Of a stretch of DNA of 64,000 bases, positions 38,747 through 47,781 are shown piece by piece. The notes under the pieces are model-generated. The model searched no databases. It was not told the origin of the DNA and worked only from the letters and a program-made list of their open reading frames with translations. This DNA comes from Bradyrhizobium valentinum (lineage in GTDB: Bacteria > Pseudomonadota > Alphaproteobacteria > Rhizobiales > Xanthobacteraceae): NCBI RefSeq assembly GCF_001440405.1, contig NZ_LLXX01000033.1:58537-122536 (forward strand), given 5' to 3'. A program made the position numbers and the translations under genes. Within the stretch, counting starts at the first letter, position 1, and each line of letters begins with the position of its first letter.

Positions 38747-39571
38747 TCACTTATCCTGCCACTTCGGCTCGCGCTTCTCGATGAAGGCGCCGATGCCTTC
38801 CTCGGCGTCGCGCGCCATCATGTTCTCGGTCATCACTTCCGCCGCATAGCGGTAGGCATCGGCAAGGCTCATTTCGGCCTGGCGGTAGAACGCCTCCTTG
38901 CCGAGCTTAACCGTATAGGCGGATTTGAGCGCGACCTTTTGCGCCAGCGCGATCGCCGCATCGCGTTCGGTGCCGGCGGCCACTACGCGGTTGACGAGGC
39001 CGATATTCTTCGCCATCGCCGCCGAAATCGGTTCGCCCGTGAGCAACATCTCCATCGCCTGCTTGCGCGGGACGTTGCGCGACAGCGCCACCATGGGCGT
39101 CGAGCAGAACAGGCCGATATCGACGCCGGGGGTGGCGAAACCGGCAGCCTCGGAGGCGACCGCGAGATCGCAGCTCGCCACGAGCTGGCAGCCGGCGGCG
39201 GTTGCGATGCCTTGCACGGCAGCGACGACGGGCTTCGGCAGATGCACGACGGCCTGCATCATTGCGCTACAGGCGTTCATGATCTGCCCGAAATAGGCAC
39301 GGCCGCGATCGGCATCGCTGCGGCGCGCGGTCAGTTCCTTCATGTCGTGGCCCGCGGAGAAGGCCGGACCGTTGGCCGCGATGACGACGGCACGGACGCT
39401 GTTGTCGTCATGGATTTCGTTCAGTGCGCCGTGCAGCTCGGCGATCAGGCCCTCTGACAGGCTATTGCGCGCCGCCGGCCGGTTGAGGGTGAGCACGCGG
39501 ATGCTGCCGACGTTTTCCTGCAGCAGGATCGGAGGTTGCGGCGTGGGCACGCGGGCAGTCTGGGCGGGCAT
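38747..39571 (-). CDS. enoyl-CoA hydratase family protein
   Basis: A 274-residue crotonase-fold protein. The oxyanion-hole region AFSAGHDMKELTARR is at about residues 70-84 and the second motif IATAAGCQLVASCDLAVASEAAGFATPGVDIGLF near 123-156. The residues at the usual Glu positions are not both acidic (the second motif has the CQLV pattern), so the exact reaction is uncertain. The start at 39571 gives MPAQTARVPTPQPPI and is preferred over a long upstream extension overlapping the thioesterase gene. It is divergent from that thioesterase gene by 87 bases. Confidence 0.88.
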   Translation of the reverse strand: MPAQTARVPTPQPPILLQENVGSIRVLTLNRPAARNSLSEGLIAELHGALNEIHDDNSVRAVVIAANGPAFSAGHDMKELTARRSDADRGRAYFGQIMNACSAMMQAVVHLPKPVVAAVQGIATAAGCQLVASCDLAVASEAAGFATPGVDIGLFCSTPMVALSRNVPRKQAMEMLLTGEPISAAMAKNIGLVNRVVAAGTERDAAIALAQKVALKSAYTVKLGKEAFYRQAEMSLADAYRYAAEVMTENMMARDAEEGIGAFIEKREPKWQDK

Positions 39572-39658
39572 CTCTGAGGTTTCCACTCCAAGATTTTCAT
39601 TTTGGCTTTGATGACAACGTAATGTAACAGGCGGTCTTAATCGAGGGGCAGCGGTGGC

Positions 39659-40087
39659 ATGGCGGCAGCGAAAATGAGCGTGGCTGAGCTGGAGAAGTTC
39701 CTCCGCGAGGAATTTCCACAAGCCTTCAGTGACGGCGATATCACCATCGAGAGCGCCGACGGCGAGACCTGCCTGTTGCGGCGGCGCTATGACGAGCGGA
39801 TGCTGCGTCCGGGCGGCACGGTGTCGGGGCCGACGCTGATGGCCATGGCCGATTTTGCGATGTATGTGGTGCTGCTCTCGGCGATCGGCCCGGTGGGACT
39901 GGCGGTAACAACCAACCTCAACATCAATTTCCTGCGCAAGGGGCTGCCGGGACAGGACGTGCTGGCGGCGGCACGCCTCCTGAAGCTCGGCAAGCGGCTT
40001 GCGGTCGGCGAGGTGAACCTGCTGTCGGGCTCGTCGCCTGATCCGATCGCCCATGTGACGGCGACCTACTCCATTCCAAATACGTGA
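39659..40087 (+). CDS. PaaI-type thioesterase (hotdog fold)
   Basis: A 142-residue hotdog thioesterase. The central helix region RPGGTVSGPTLMAMADFAMYVVLLSAIG (about residues 50-77) followed by VTTNLNINFLRKGLPGQDVLAAARLL and VTATYSIP matches the PaaI subfamily that hydrolyses aromatic or acyl-CoA thioesters. Either the ATG at 39659 or that at 39674 may be used. It is divergent from the enoyl-CoA hydratase gene, which supports a shared acyl-CoA role. Confidence 0.87.
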   Translation: MAAAKMSVAELEKFLREEFPQAFSDGDITIESADGETCLLRRRYDERMLRPGGTVSGPTLMAMADFAMYVVLLSAIGPVGLAVTTNLNINFLRKGLPGQDVLAAARLLKLGKRLAVGEVNLLSGSSPDPIAHVTATYSIPNT

Positions 40088-40159
40088 GGTTTTTAGCGGT
40101 AGTATTGCACCATATTTATAAGTTACTGTTTTTACTTACTTTATTTGTGCGCCTTGGCG

Positions 40160-40188
40160 TTGACGAGCGGCGCGCTGTTCTCTAGAAA
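40160..40188 (+). promoter_or_regulatory. candidate sigma-70-type promoter of rplM-rpsI
   Basis: TTGACG at 40160-40165, a 17-base spacer, and TAGAAA at 40183-40188, about 55 bases before the rplM start. It is the best -35/-10 pair seen in the region and is a prediction only. Confidence 0.35.
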
Positions 40189-40241
40189 CCCGCCAGTTCG
40201 GCGCATCTGGCGCCGATTTCCATTTTCACGGATTTCCTCAC

Positions 40242-40706
40242 ATGAAAACCTATTCGGCAAAGCCCGCCGAGGTGACGAAGAAGTGGGTCTTGATCGACGC
40301 CAAGGGTCTGGTGGTCGGACGGCTCGCCACCCTGGTCGCCATGCGCCTGCGCGGCAAACACCTCCCGACCTACACGCCCCATGTCGACTGCGGCGACAAC
40401 GTCGTCATCATCAACGCGGCGCATGTCGTGCTGACCGGTCGCAAGCGCGACAACAAGGTCTACTACAAGCACACCGGCTTCATCGGCGGCATCAAGGAAC
40501 GCACCGCGAAGTCGATCCTCGAGGGGCGCTTCCCCGAGCGCGTGGTCGAGAAGGCCATCGAGCGCATGATCCCGCGTGGTCCGCTCGGCCGCGTGCAGAT
40601 GGGCAATCTGCGCGTCTACCCCGGTCCTGAACATCCGCATGAAGCCCAGCAGCCCGAGAAGGTTGATATCGCTTCGATGAACCGCAAGAACATGAGGGCC
40701 GCATAA
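40242..40706 (+). CDS. rplM: 50S ribosomal protein L13
   Basis: A 154-residue ribosomal protein of the large subunit. The N-terminus [30 protein letters not shown] and the motif [19 protein letters not shown] are diagnostic, as is [34 protein letters not shown] at about 105-138. rpsI follows after one base, the universal L13-S9 pair. The upstream 150 bases may carry the leader and promoter. Confidence 0.97.
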   Translation: MKTYSAKPAEVTKKWVLIDAKGLVVGRLATLVAMRLRGKHLPTYTPHVDCGDNVVIINAAHVVLTGRKRDNKVYYKHTGFIGGIKERTAKSILEGRFPERVVEKAIERMIPRGPLGRVQMGNLRVYPGPEHPHEAQQPEKVDIASMNRKNMRAA

Positions 40707-40707
40707 G

Positions 40708-41184
40708 ATGTCGGATACCATGCAGTCGCTCGACCAGTTGGCGTCGCTGAAGACGGCCGCTCCGGAAGCGCCGAAATACGTCAAGAAGGTCGACAAATAT
40801 GGCCGCGCCTATGCCACCGGCAAGCGCAAGGACGCGGTCGCCCGCGTCTGGATCAAGCCGGGCGCCGGCAAGATCCTGGTCAACACCCGTGAAGTCGAGG
40901 TCTACTTCGCCCGTCCGGTGCTGCGGATGCTGATCCAGCAGCCGCTGGTCGCCGCCGCACGCGCCGGCCAGTACGACGTCATCTGCACGGTTGCGGGCGG
41001 CGGTCTGTCGGGTCAAGCGGGTGCCGTGCGTCATGGCATCTCGAAGGCGCTGACGAACTTCGAGCCGGATCTGCGCGGTGTGCTGAAGAAGGGCGGCTTC
41101 CTGACTCGCGACTCCCGCACCGTGGAGCGCAAGAAGTACGGCCGGGCGAAAGCGCGCAAGTCGTTCCAGTTCTCGAAGCGCTAA
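40708..41184 (+). CDS. rpsI: 30S ribosomal protein S9
   Basis: A 158-residue small-subunit protein with the usual alphaproteobacterial N-terminal extension. The S9 signature [28 protein letters not shown] is at about residues 31-58, with [19 protein letters not shown] and the basic tail [17 protein letters not shown] that reaches the P-site tRNA. It is one base after rplM and ends the operon, followed by a terminator. Confidence 0.97.
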   Translation: MSDTMQSLDQLASLKTAAPEAPKYVKKVDKYGRAYATGKRKDAVARVWIKPGAGKILVNTREVEVYFARPVLRMLIQQPLVAAARAGQYDVICTVAGGGLSGQAGAVRHGISKALTNFEPDLRGVLKKGGFLTRDSRTVERKKYGRAKARKSFQFSKR

Positions 41185-41228
41185 TTGCTTCGCTAAAATT
41201 GCAGCGATGGCTGCACCCATCGAACGAA

Positions 41229-41257
41229 AAAGGGCGCCGATCGGCGCCCTTTTTTGC
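41229..41257 (+). terminator. rho-independent terminator of rplM-rpsI
   Basis: The palindrome AGGGCGCCGATCGGCGCCCT is followed by TTTTTTG. It lies about 45 bases after the rpsI stop. Confidence 0.92.
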
Positions 41258-41418
41258 TTACCATTTAGTGATCAGTTACCACGGGTTTTCGTGAAAACTT
41301 GCTTACCCGCACAAACGGAATTGGAACACGGCGCTTCTAGTGTCCACCGTGCGATGGCGCGAAATTGCATTTTCAGTGTGCGCCGAACAAGTTGCATCAC
41401 ACGCGTTCGGGTGAGCCC

Positions 41419-42636
41419 ATGTCGTTCGATACGTCCACGCTGTATTTGTTTGCCACAATGGTTGCAGGCATGCTCGGGGCCATGCTGTTGCTGTTCGGCA
41501 AACAGGAAAATATCCCGGCTTTGAAGTGGTGGGGGGCCGCCTATCTGCTTGGCTCGGCTTCGGTGGCGATCTGGACTATCGGCGGCGCCAAACTCGGTGA
41601 CACGTTGCTGCTGGCGCTGCACGCGGTCGGCTTCGTGGCCTGCGGCATGGTCTGGAACGCCTCGCGCGTATTCCACGGTCGCAAGCCGAATCTGGCGGGG
41701 CTATTGTTTGGCGCGGTCGCCTGGGTCGGCATCGCGCTGGCTCTGCCGTCGTTGAATCCTGCCATGCGACTGATCGTCGGTGCTGCGATCGTTGCGATCT
41801 ACGCAACACTAACGGCTTCCGAATTGTGGAGCGAACGGCGGCGGACGATGCAGAGCCGCTGGCCGACGATTGCCGTGCCCGTGATGCATGGCTGCGTGCT
41901 GATGCTGCCGATCCTGCTCGGCACCCTGCTGCGCCCGCATGACGAAACCTTCATCAGCAGCATCTGGGTGACGGCGTTCTCGATCGAACTGGTGCTGTAT
42001 GCGATCGGCACCGTGTTCGTCATCTTCATGCTGGTGTCGGACCGCGCCGTAACGGTGCACAAGACCGCGGCGTCCGTCGATCCCTTGAGCGGAATGTTGA
42101 ACCGCCGCGGCTTTTCGGAAGCCTGCAACCGGGTGATCGAACGCGAGGCCGCCGCGGGGCGGCCGGTGACGGTCATGATTTTCGACATCGACCATTTCAA
42201 GAGCATCAATGACCGCTTCGGCCATCCCGCGGGCGACGAGATCCTCAAATTGTTCTCCACCGTCGTGGTCAGCAATTTGCGCATCAGCGACCTGTCGGGG
42301 CGGATCGGCGGCGAGGAGTTCGCGGCGTTGTTGTCGTGTGCGCTGGACGAGGGCGTGATCGTGGCCGAGCGTGTGCGCGAGGCGTTCGAGGCGTCCAATA
42401 TCGTCTGCGAGCAAGGTCCGGTCGACACCACCGTCAGCATCGGCGTCGCCGGCGGACCAGCGGGCACGGAGCTGGAAGTGTTGCTGGCGGCGGCCGATAC
42501 CGCGCTCTATCAGGCCAAGCGCGGCGGCCGTAACCGGGTCGAGGCTGCGGCGGAACTGCCGCTGTCGCTGGAGAACTGGCGGCGCAAGACCGCCGGGCGC
42601 GCGGCTTCGCAACGCCAGGTGCCGGCGACGACCTAA
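41419..42636 (+). CDS. membrane diguanylate cyclase (GGDEF)
   Basis: A 405-residue inner-membrane protein with about six N-terminal helices forming an uncharacterised sensor region (residues 1-210) and a GGDEF domain. The catalytic motif is GGEEF at residues 297-301, and an RISD I-site at 288-291 is exactly five residues before it, so product inhibition by c-di-GMP is likely. Other domain features are FDIDHFKSINDRFGHPAGDEIL and the final ADTALYQAKRGGRNRVE. The ATG at 41419 is chosen. The signal sensed is unknown. Confidence 0.93.
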   Translation: MSFDTSTLYLFATMVAGMLGAMLLLFGKQENIPALKWWGAAYLLGSASVAIWTIGGAKLGDTLLLALHAVGFVACGMVWNASRVFHGRKPNLAGLLFGAVAWVGIALALPSLNPAMRLIVGAAIVAIYATLTASELWSERRRTMQSRWPTIAVPVMHGCVLMLPILLGTLLRPHDETFISSIWVTAFSIELVLYAIGTVFVIFMLVSDRAVTVHKTAASVDPLSGMLNRRGFSEACNRVIEREAAAGRPVTVMIFDIDHFKSINDRFGHPAGDEILKLFSTVVVSNLRISDLSGRIGGEEFAALLSCALDEGVIVAERVREAFEASNIVCEQGPVDTTVSIGVAGGPAGTELEVLLAAADTALYQAKRGGRNRVEAAAELPLSLENWRRKTAGRAASQRQVPATT

Positions 42637-42754
42637 TCGCCCTGTTCGAACAAGACGATATGTCCGGAGATTGATCCAACACTTTGGATTCGGTCTCGGC
42701 CGCAAAGGCGCGTGGTAACCGCTCGTTTACCATTCCGTCCATATCATCTGCGCC

Positions 42755-42991
42755 ATGGATTCACTACGTAGACCAAACCCGCAGGCTGCCCTGGTGTCGC
42801 TCGAAGCGGACGCTGCCTCCGCTCGCGGTGGTTTTGCCTGCATGTTCTCGACCTCGGAAGAATTCGAGATGGCGCTCATCACCGAGCGCCGTGCGCAGGG
42901 GCATTACGGTCAGCGCAGAATGCGCTGGCCTGCCATCATGTTCGCCGGCTGTGCGCTGATGGTCGCCGGCACGGTGTTGCTGTTCGGCTAA
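42755..42991 (+). CDS. small membrane-anchored hypothetical protein
   Basis: A 78-residue protein with a polar N-terminal part (FACMFSTSEEFEMALITERRAQGHYGQRRMRW) and one C-terminal membrane helix (PAIMFAGCALMVAGTVLLF). It lies between the cyclase gene and the convergent heme-propeller gene. No family is recognised, but composition and coding context are like small rhizobial membrane proteins. Confidence 0.6.
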   Translation: MDSLRRPNPQAALVSLEADAASARGGFACMFSTSEEFEMALITERRAQGHYGQRRMRWPAIMFAGCALMVAGTVLLFG

Positions 42992-43001
42992 TCGCTGATC
43001 C

Positions 43002-45149
43002 TCACTTCGCCAGGGGGTCAGGACGTATCTGAATATGCACGGCGCGGGGTTTTGAGCCCTTGCCGCCCTCCATCAGCCAGGGTGTGCGGTCGCCGCTTGA
43101 ACTCCAGAGACCGCGGCCTTTCCAGCCTGCGCCCGGATCGTCAATGCGCCCGTCGAGGCCCTTGGCAAAAAAGCCGAGCGGATAGGGGATGCGCAGCATC
43201 ACCATCTGCCCATCCTTGAAGGCGACGAAGCCGTCGTTGAGGTTGGCGGTGGAGATCGGGATGTTTTCGCCGAGGCCGACCGTGTTGTGGTGATCGACCC
43301 ACGTATAGTAGCTCGCCTCGGCGCTGGAGTTCTCAAAACCTTCGAAGCCGGGGCCGGGATATCTGAAGTAGGAGAAGCCTTCCGGGCAGTGATTGCCGGT
43401 GGCCTCCGGCCCGCTCAGCGGAGCCTTGCACTTGCTGCGATCGAAGCGGATCAGGCTCCCGTTCGAACCCGAGCCCCAGAGCACGCCGTTCTTGTCGATG
43501 TCACCGCCGCGAACGCCGATGCCTTCCTTCGGAATGGCATAAAACTCCGACAGTTTGGTCTTGGGATCAAAGCGCATGAAGCCGGGTGGGCCGACGAACA
43601 CGTTGACGGTGTACCAGACCGAGCCGTCGGTCGGATGCGGCATCACGGCGTAGGGGCCCGAGCCTGCGACCCGCATGTCCTTGCCCGCCTCCGCAGGCTT
43701 GCCCGGGTCGGTATATTCGTCGACCTTGCCGTTGCCGTTGGTGTCGAGAACGAATGGCGCCCAGCCTTGCGCTTTGACGGCATCGCCGGTCTCGTCCCAT
43801 AGCTTGGTGTTGACCCAGCCGGCGACGGGACCGCTTCCCGAGAGCCAAAGCGTATCGTCGGCGTCGTAGCCGAACTGGGGGTGATGGGTGCCGAAGCAGG
43901 TATCGATGAAGCTGTACTTCTGGGTCTTGGGATCGAACACCGAAACTTGCCGCCCCGAGCGTTCCAGCGGAAAGGCCTTGGCCGACGGATGGTCAGACCC
44001 TTTGCGGCAGTAAGCCGGATTTTCGATGCCGCGCACGGCCGCCGCGAGCCACAGGCGACCCTTCTTGTCGAACATGCTGTTGTGATTGTTGGCCCGCTGG
44101 CTCCAGATCTTCTCTTCACCCCAATAGGCCGAGGGGCTGACCGGATTGAGGACGGCCGTGCCATGCAGCGGCGGGCCGAACGATTCCGGCGCATTGGGAT
44201 CAGCGACGGGCATCTTCGAGAACGTCACCTTGTGTGTCTTCGGATCAAGAATCGGCATGTCGTCGGACGAGTACTCATTCGCACCGAACAGCGGGCCGTA
44301 GGCGTTGACCGTCGGGTAGCGCCGGTCTGACGAAATCAGATCGTGCACGAAGTGCTTTTCAGTCGCCCATTCCCAGGACGAGATGACGACGTTGCGCTCG
44401 ATGCCGGCCGGCCGCGGCGGCTTGGATTTCGGCAGTTCGCCCTTGGCGACCCGTTCGGTCCAGTCCCCGAAATACTTGAACGGCACGCCGCCGAGCTGGC
44501 CGGCGAGCCGGTTCACCATCAATTCCCCGGCCTGGCCCGAGGAGACGCGGCGCATCCAGGCTTCCTTGTGCGATTTGAATTCGCCGAACCCGCCCGGGAT
44601 CGTGCGCGTGGATTCCTGGCCGAGCTGATGGCAGCCGATGCAGTCGACGTTGTTCATTCGCTGGCGCCATATGTCCTGCGTGATTTCCTTCGGAATCTCC
44701 GTGCTGCCGCCGAAATCCTTCGCCGGCGGAATCTTCATCATCGTGTACCAATAGATCGCCGAGTAATAATGGGCCGCCGCCGCCTCGTTTGGCGCCGGAA
44801 CCGCCGTGAGGTCGAGTTGCTGGCCGGGCTTGGCGCGCAGCTTGGGCGAATCCACCAGCCCGTAGCCACGGACCCAGATTGCGTAGTTCACGTTCGGCGG
44901 CAGGTCCGGGATCACGTAGCGGCCCTGATCGTCGGTGACGACGATCTTGGCGAATTTCGTCGGCAGCTCGGTGGTCTCCGCGATGACCCAGACGCCGGTC
45001 TCCGGCCCGTTCGGTCCGCGCACCACGCCGCCGATATCGTCCTTGTCGATTGCGACGGCCGGAAGCTGCTGTGCATGCGATGGTCCGGCCGACAGGCTGA
45101 GCATGCTCATCGCCGTGGCCAAGGTGAACAGGATCCGACGGAGGTTCAT
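43002..45149 (-). CDS. periplasmic mono-heme propeller protein with carboxypeptidase-regulatory-like domain
   Basis: A 715-residue exported protein with a Sec signal ending SHAQQ (cleavage about residue 26). A carboxypeptidase-regulatory-like beta sandwich follows (GGVVRGPNGPETGVWVIAETTE, VVTDDQGRYVIPDLPP, about residues 40-100). A single heme c site CIGCH is at about residues 170-174. The remaining 500 residues have repeated strand patterns such as DKKGRLWLAAAVRG, DADDTLWLSGSG, TDGSVWYTVNVF and DKNGVLWGSGSNGS, which look like a lyase/gluconolactonase-type propeller. It may be an oxidoreductase or electron acceptor; no redox partner gene is adjacent. Confidence 0.8.
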   Translation of the reverse strand: MNLRRILFTLATAMSMLSLSAGPSHAQQLPAVAIDKDDIGGVVRGPNGPETGVWVIAETTELPTKFAKIVVTDDQGRYVIPDLPPNVNYAIWVRGYGLVDSPKLRAKPGQQLDLTAVPAPNEAAAAHYYSAIYWYTMMKIPPAKDFGGSTEIPKEITQDIWRQRMNNVDCIGCHQLGQESTRTIPGGFGEFKSHKEAWMRRVSSGQAGELMVNRLAGQLGGVPFKYFGDWTERVAKGELPKSKPPRPAGIERNVVISSWEWATEKHFVHDLISSDRRYPTVNAYGPLFGANEYSSDDMPILDPKTHKVTFSKMPVADPNAPESFGPPLHGTAVLNPVSPSAYWGEEKIWSQRANNHNSMFDKKGRLWLAAAVRGIENPAYCRKGSDHPSAKAFPLERSGRQVSVFDPKTQKYSFIDTCFGTHHPQFGYDADDTLWLSGSGPVAGWVNTKLWDETGDAVKAQGWAPFVLDTNGNGKVDEYTDPGKPAEAGKDMRVAGSGPYAVMPHPTDGSVWYTVNVFVGPPGFMRFDPKTKLSEFYAIPKEGIGVRGGDIDKNGVLWGSGSNGSLIRFDRSKCKAPLSGPEATGNHCPEGFSYFRYPGPGFEGFENSSAEASYYTWVDHHNTVGLGENIPISTANLNDGFVAFKDGQMVMLRIPYPLGFFAKGLDGRIDDPGAGWKGRGLWSSSGDRTPWLMEGGKGSKPRAVHIQIRPDPLAK

Positions 45150-45374
45150 CGCTTCTCTCCCCGTGACCGTGAGCTTGTCGCTTTGAGCTTGTCGCTTTTG
45201 TTTGACGCGAGCCTACACCAAACAGGCTTGAGGTGAGAGCATGTCGCCTGCACGATTTCGTCATGCTTGACGCCGCCAGCGTGCGTCGCAGCAACGCATA
45301 CGCGCTGCATCTGCCTTTTGCTTTTTGGGCGGCTGGGTTAGACACGCCAGTTCTCATGAGGAGGCACAACGCGA

Positions 45375-45677
45375 ATGATCACCGAAATCGCACAAATCGA
45401 CGTCAAGCCCGGCACCGAGAAGGAGTTTGAAGCTGCGGTTGCCCAGGCGCGTCCACTGTTCCTGCGGGCCAAGGGCGGCAAGGGCTTTGAGCTGCACAAA
45501 TCGATCGAGAAGCCGCAGCGTTACCGGCTGATAGCGCAATGGGAGACGCTGGAAAACCACACCGTGGATTTTCGCGGCTCAGAGGACTTCACCGCCTGGC
45601 GCGCTCTGGTCGGGCCGTATTTTGCTGCTCCCCCCGAAGTCGAGCATACCGAGACGGTGCTGACCACGGCGGACTGA
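45375..45677 (+). CDS. antibiotic biosynthesis monooxygenase (ABM) family protein
   Basis: A 100-residue alpha-beta barrel protein of the ABM/YgiN type: ITEIAQIDVKPGTEKEFEAAVAQA at the start, KGFELHKSIEKPQRYRLIAQWETLENHTVDFRGSEDFTAWRALVGPYFAAPPEVEH at 36-91. Such proteins act on quinones or heme or have no enzymatic role. It is preceded by a GAGGAGG site and convergent with the PerM gene. Confidence 0.88.
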   Translation: MITEIAQIDVKPGTEKEFEAAVAQARPLFLRAKGGKGFELHKSIEKPQRYRLIAQWETLENHTVDFRGSEDFTAWRALVGPYFAAPPEVEHTETVLTTAD

Positions 45678-45682
45678 AGTCA

Positions 45683-46813
45683 TCAGCCGGTCGTGATCGC
45701 GACAGGCGTCGCTTCTGCCTTGAAATGGTCGATCATCACTTTGGCAATGGCCATTAGAGGCAGCGCGAGCGCCAACCCCCAGATGCCGAAGACGACGCCG
45801 AGCAGGATCTGGAACGCAAACAGCGTGGCCGGCGGAATATCCAGCGCCTGCCGCTGAATGACCGGGGTCAGCACGTAGCTTTCCAGCGCATGCACGCCGA
45901 GGAACAGGATGAAGGCGGAGAGGGCAGCGACCCATCCGGAAGCGAGACTCGCGAGCACCACGATCAGCCCGCCGAGGATCGCGCCGACGGTTGGGATGAA
46001 GGCGAGAAGTCCTGCCTGGATGCCGAGGATGAACGAGCTCTGGATGCCGATGATCGATAGCCCGATCCAGGTCACCAGAAACACCGCGACCATGGTGATG
46101 ATCTGCGCGATCAGCCAGCGCTCGAGCGTATCGCCGATCCGGTCGACGATCATGATTGCGCGCGTGCGGTGTCTGGCCGGCGCCATGAACAACAGGCCGT
46201 TACGGTAGACGCTGGGCTGCGTCGCAAAGGCTATGCCCAGGAACAGCACGATAAAGAAGTTGCCGACCGCGCTTGCGGTACCCAGAATCAGTTTCAGGCT
46301 CTGGCTGAAAATGGCGCCGCCACTGGCCGCAATCGTGCCGGCGCTGGGAAGTGCGTGGGGCGTCGGCGTTGCGCTGGAGGCCGCCGGCGCGGAATCATCC
46401 GACGGCGACGACACGGTGCCGAAATCGAAAAAACTGGTGTCGATGCCGTTCCGTTCCAGGAAGCCCTTGACGTTGACGAGCTGCGACTTGAGCGTGTTGC
46501 TCAGCGCCGTCGTCTGCTGGGCGATCGTGGTGCCTCCGAGAAAGACAATGCCCGACAGCATGCCCGCGACCACCAGACAGACCGCCGTCAGCCGCAGCGC
46601 ATGGGGCAGCCGCACCACGCGCCCGAGCAGGTTGCTCATGGCGTTGAGCGCGACACCGAGCAGCATGCCGGTAAATATCAGGAACAGCGTCGCGGCGAAG
46701 TGCCAGGTGAATGCCAGCAGCCCGGCGAACAGCACGACGCCGATGCCGCCGACCGATATCGCCCACGCCAGATCGTTGCGGGCCTGAAGGCGATTGTCAG
46801 CCGGACCTGTCAC
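45683..46813 (-). CDS. AI-2E family (PerM/DUF20) transporter
   Basis: A 376-residue inner-membrane protein with about eight helices of the AI-2E/PerM family. The N-terminal pair (AISVGGIGVVLFAGLLAFTWHFAATLFLIFTGMLLGVALN) and the C-terminal conserved block (FIPTVGAILGGLIVVLASLASGW, HALESYVLTPVIQRQALDIPPATLFAFQILLGVVFGIWGLALALP) are typical. The GTG at 46813 with an AGAAGGAA site is chosen over an upstream ATG. The family includes autoinducer-2 exporters and Na+/H+ antiporters; substrate unknown. Confidence 0.88.
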   Translation of the reverse strand: MTGPADNRLQARNDLAWAISVGGIGVVLFAGLLAFTWHFAATLFLIFTGMLLGVALNAMSNLLGRVVRLPHALRLTAVCLVVAGMLSGIVFLGGTTIAQQTTALSNTLKSQLVNVKGFLERNGIDTSFFDFGTVSSPSDDSAPAASSATPTPHALPSAGTIAASGGAIFSQSLKLILGTASAVGNFFIVLFLGIAFATQPSVYRNGLLFMAPARHRTRAIMIVDRIGDTLERWLIAQIITMVAVFLVTWIGLSIIGIQSSFILGIQAGLLAFIPTVGAILGGLIVVLASLASGWVAALSAFILFLGVHALESYVLTPVIQRQALDIPPATLFAFQILLGVVFGIWGLALALPLMAIAKVMIDHFKAEATPVAITTG

Positions 46814-46962
46814 GTTGATTCCTTCTCGTGAGACATTGCTCAGCCAGTCATTCGACAGAATCGGGACGGGATCAAGCGGGCGGGTGCGCGCCGGTTTGAC
46901 GCTGCCGCATCCGGCATGCCAAGCGGTGCATGAATCTGACATGGCGGCCGGCGAGGGTTGAG

Positions 46963-47658
46963 ATGAATTTCAAATGGTTTGGCCCGATTGCGCTGCTTGC
47001 GGCGCTTGTGATCGGCGACCAGATCAGAATCAACCGGCCTGCCCACAAATATCGCCTGATGGTCGAGGTCGAGACGCCGGAGGGGCGCAAATCGGCCTCT
47101 AGCGTGGTGGCCGTCCATCCCGACCGTAGCTACACCCGCCGCGGCCAGACCCGCACCCTCGGCGACGCCATCTTCGTCGAGCTCGGGGCGGGCAAGAATC
47201 TCGTCGCGCTGCTCGCGCATGTCGACAACAATCTCGTCCTTGATGACATGAATTACGTGGCCTTGCGCGCCTATGCGGCGGCTTCCGGCAAGCGCGTGCC
47301 GTTCAGCGAGATGAGCCGGTTGGCCGGTGCCGTGCCGGTGAAGGGCGCGCTGATCCCGGTGCTCGCCACCTTTGCCGAACCGGCTGATCCCGGCAGCGCG
47401 AAGGTGGTGCCGCCGGACGATGTCGAAGCGGTGCTCGGCAAGGGCTATCGCCTCCGGGGAATTTCGGCCGAAGTGGTGCCGAATGGATACTGGCCACTCG
47501 ATTTCGGCGGTGCGCTGGGCGAGCCGGTGACGCGCGGAATCCAGGCGAAACTGCCTTGGCTGACTGGGGCCGACAATTCGGCGGCTACGGCGCTCCGGGC
47601 GGCCGGTTTGCCCGGGGCCGACGGGATCGACGCCCGGGAGGCTTTCACGCGAAAATAG
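46963..47658 (+). CDS. hypothetical protein with N-terminal membrane anchor
   Basis: A 231-residue protein with a signal-anchor NFKWFGPIALLAALVIGDQIRI and a soluble beta-rich domain (HKYRLMVEVETPEGRKSASSVVAVHPDR, LGDAIFVELGAGKNLVALLAHVDNNL). The ATG at 46963, preceded by GAGGG, is chosen over an earlier in-frame one. I do not recognise a characterised family; it resembles conserved hypothetical proteins of Bradyrhizobium. The next gene begins 123 bases later on the same strand. Confidence 0.78.
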   Translation: MNFKWFGPIALLAALVIGDQIRINRPAHKYRLMVEVETPEGRKSASSVVAVHPDRSYTRRGQTRTLGDAIFVELGAGKNLVALLAHVDNNLVLDDMNYVALRAYAAASGKRVPFSEMSRLAGAVPVKGALIPVLATFAEPADPGSAKVVPPDDVEAVLGKGYRLRGISAEVVPNGYWPLDFGGALGEPVTRGIQAKLPWLTGADNSAATALRAAGLPGADGIDAREAFTRK

Positions 47659-47781
47659 CAGGGCAGCTCCGCTGCGGCTCTCCGGATATTGATCCGCCGT
47701 CCCCTCGCAGGCATTATCTTCTGCAATCATGGCCCAACCCAGAAGATCTTTGCACGGGAAGATGACAGCGGAAATTTTGCG

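Noticed and set aside
40244..41220. long frames antisense to rplM and rpsI
   Set aside because: They are shadows of ribosomal protein genes whose products are certain.
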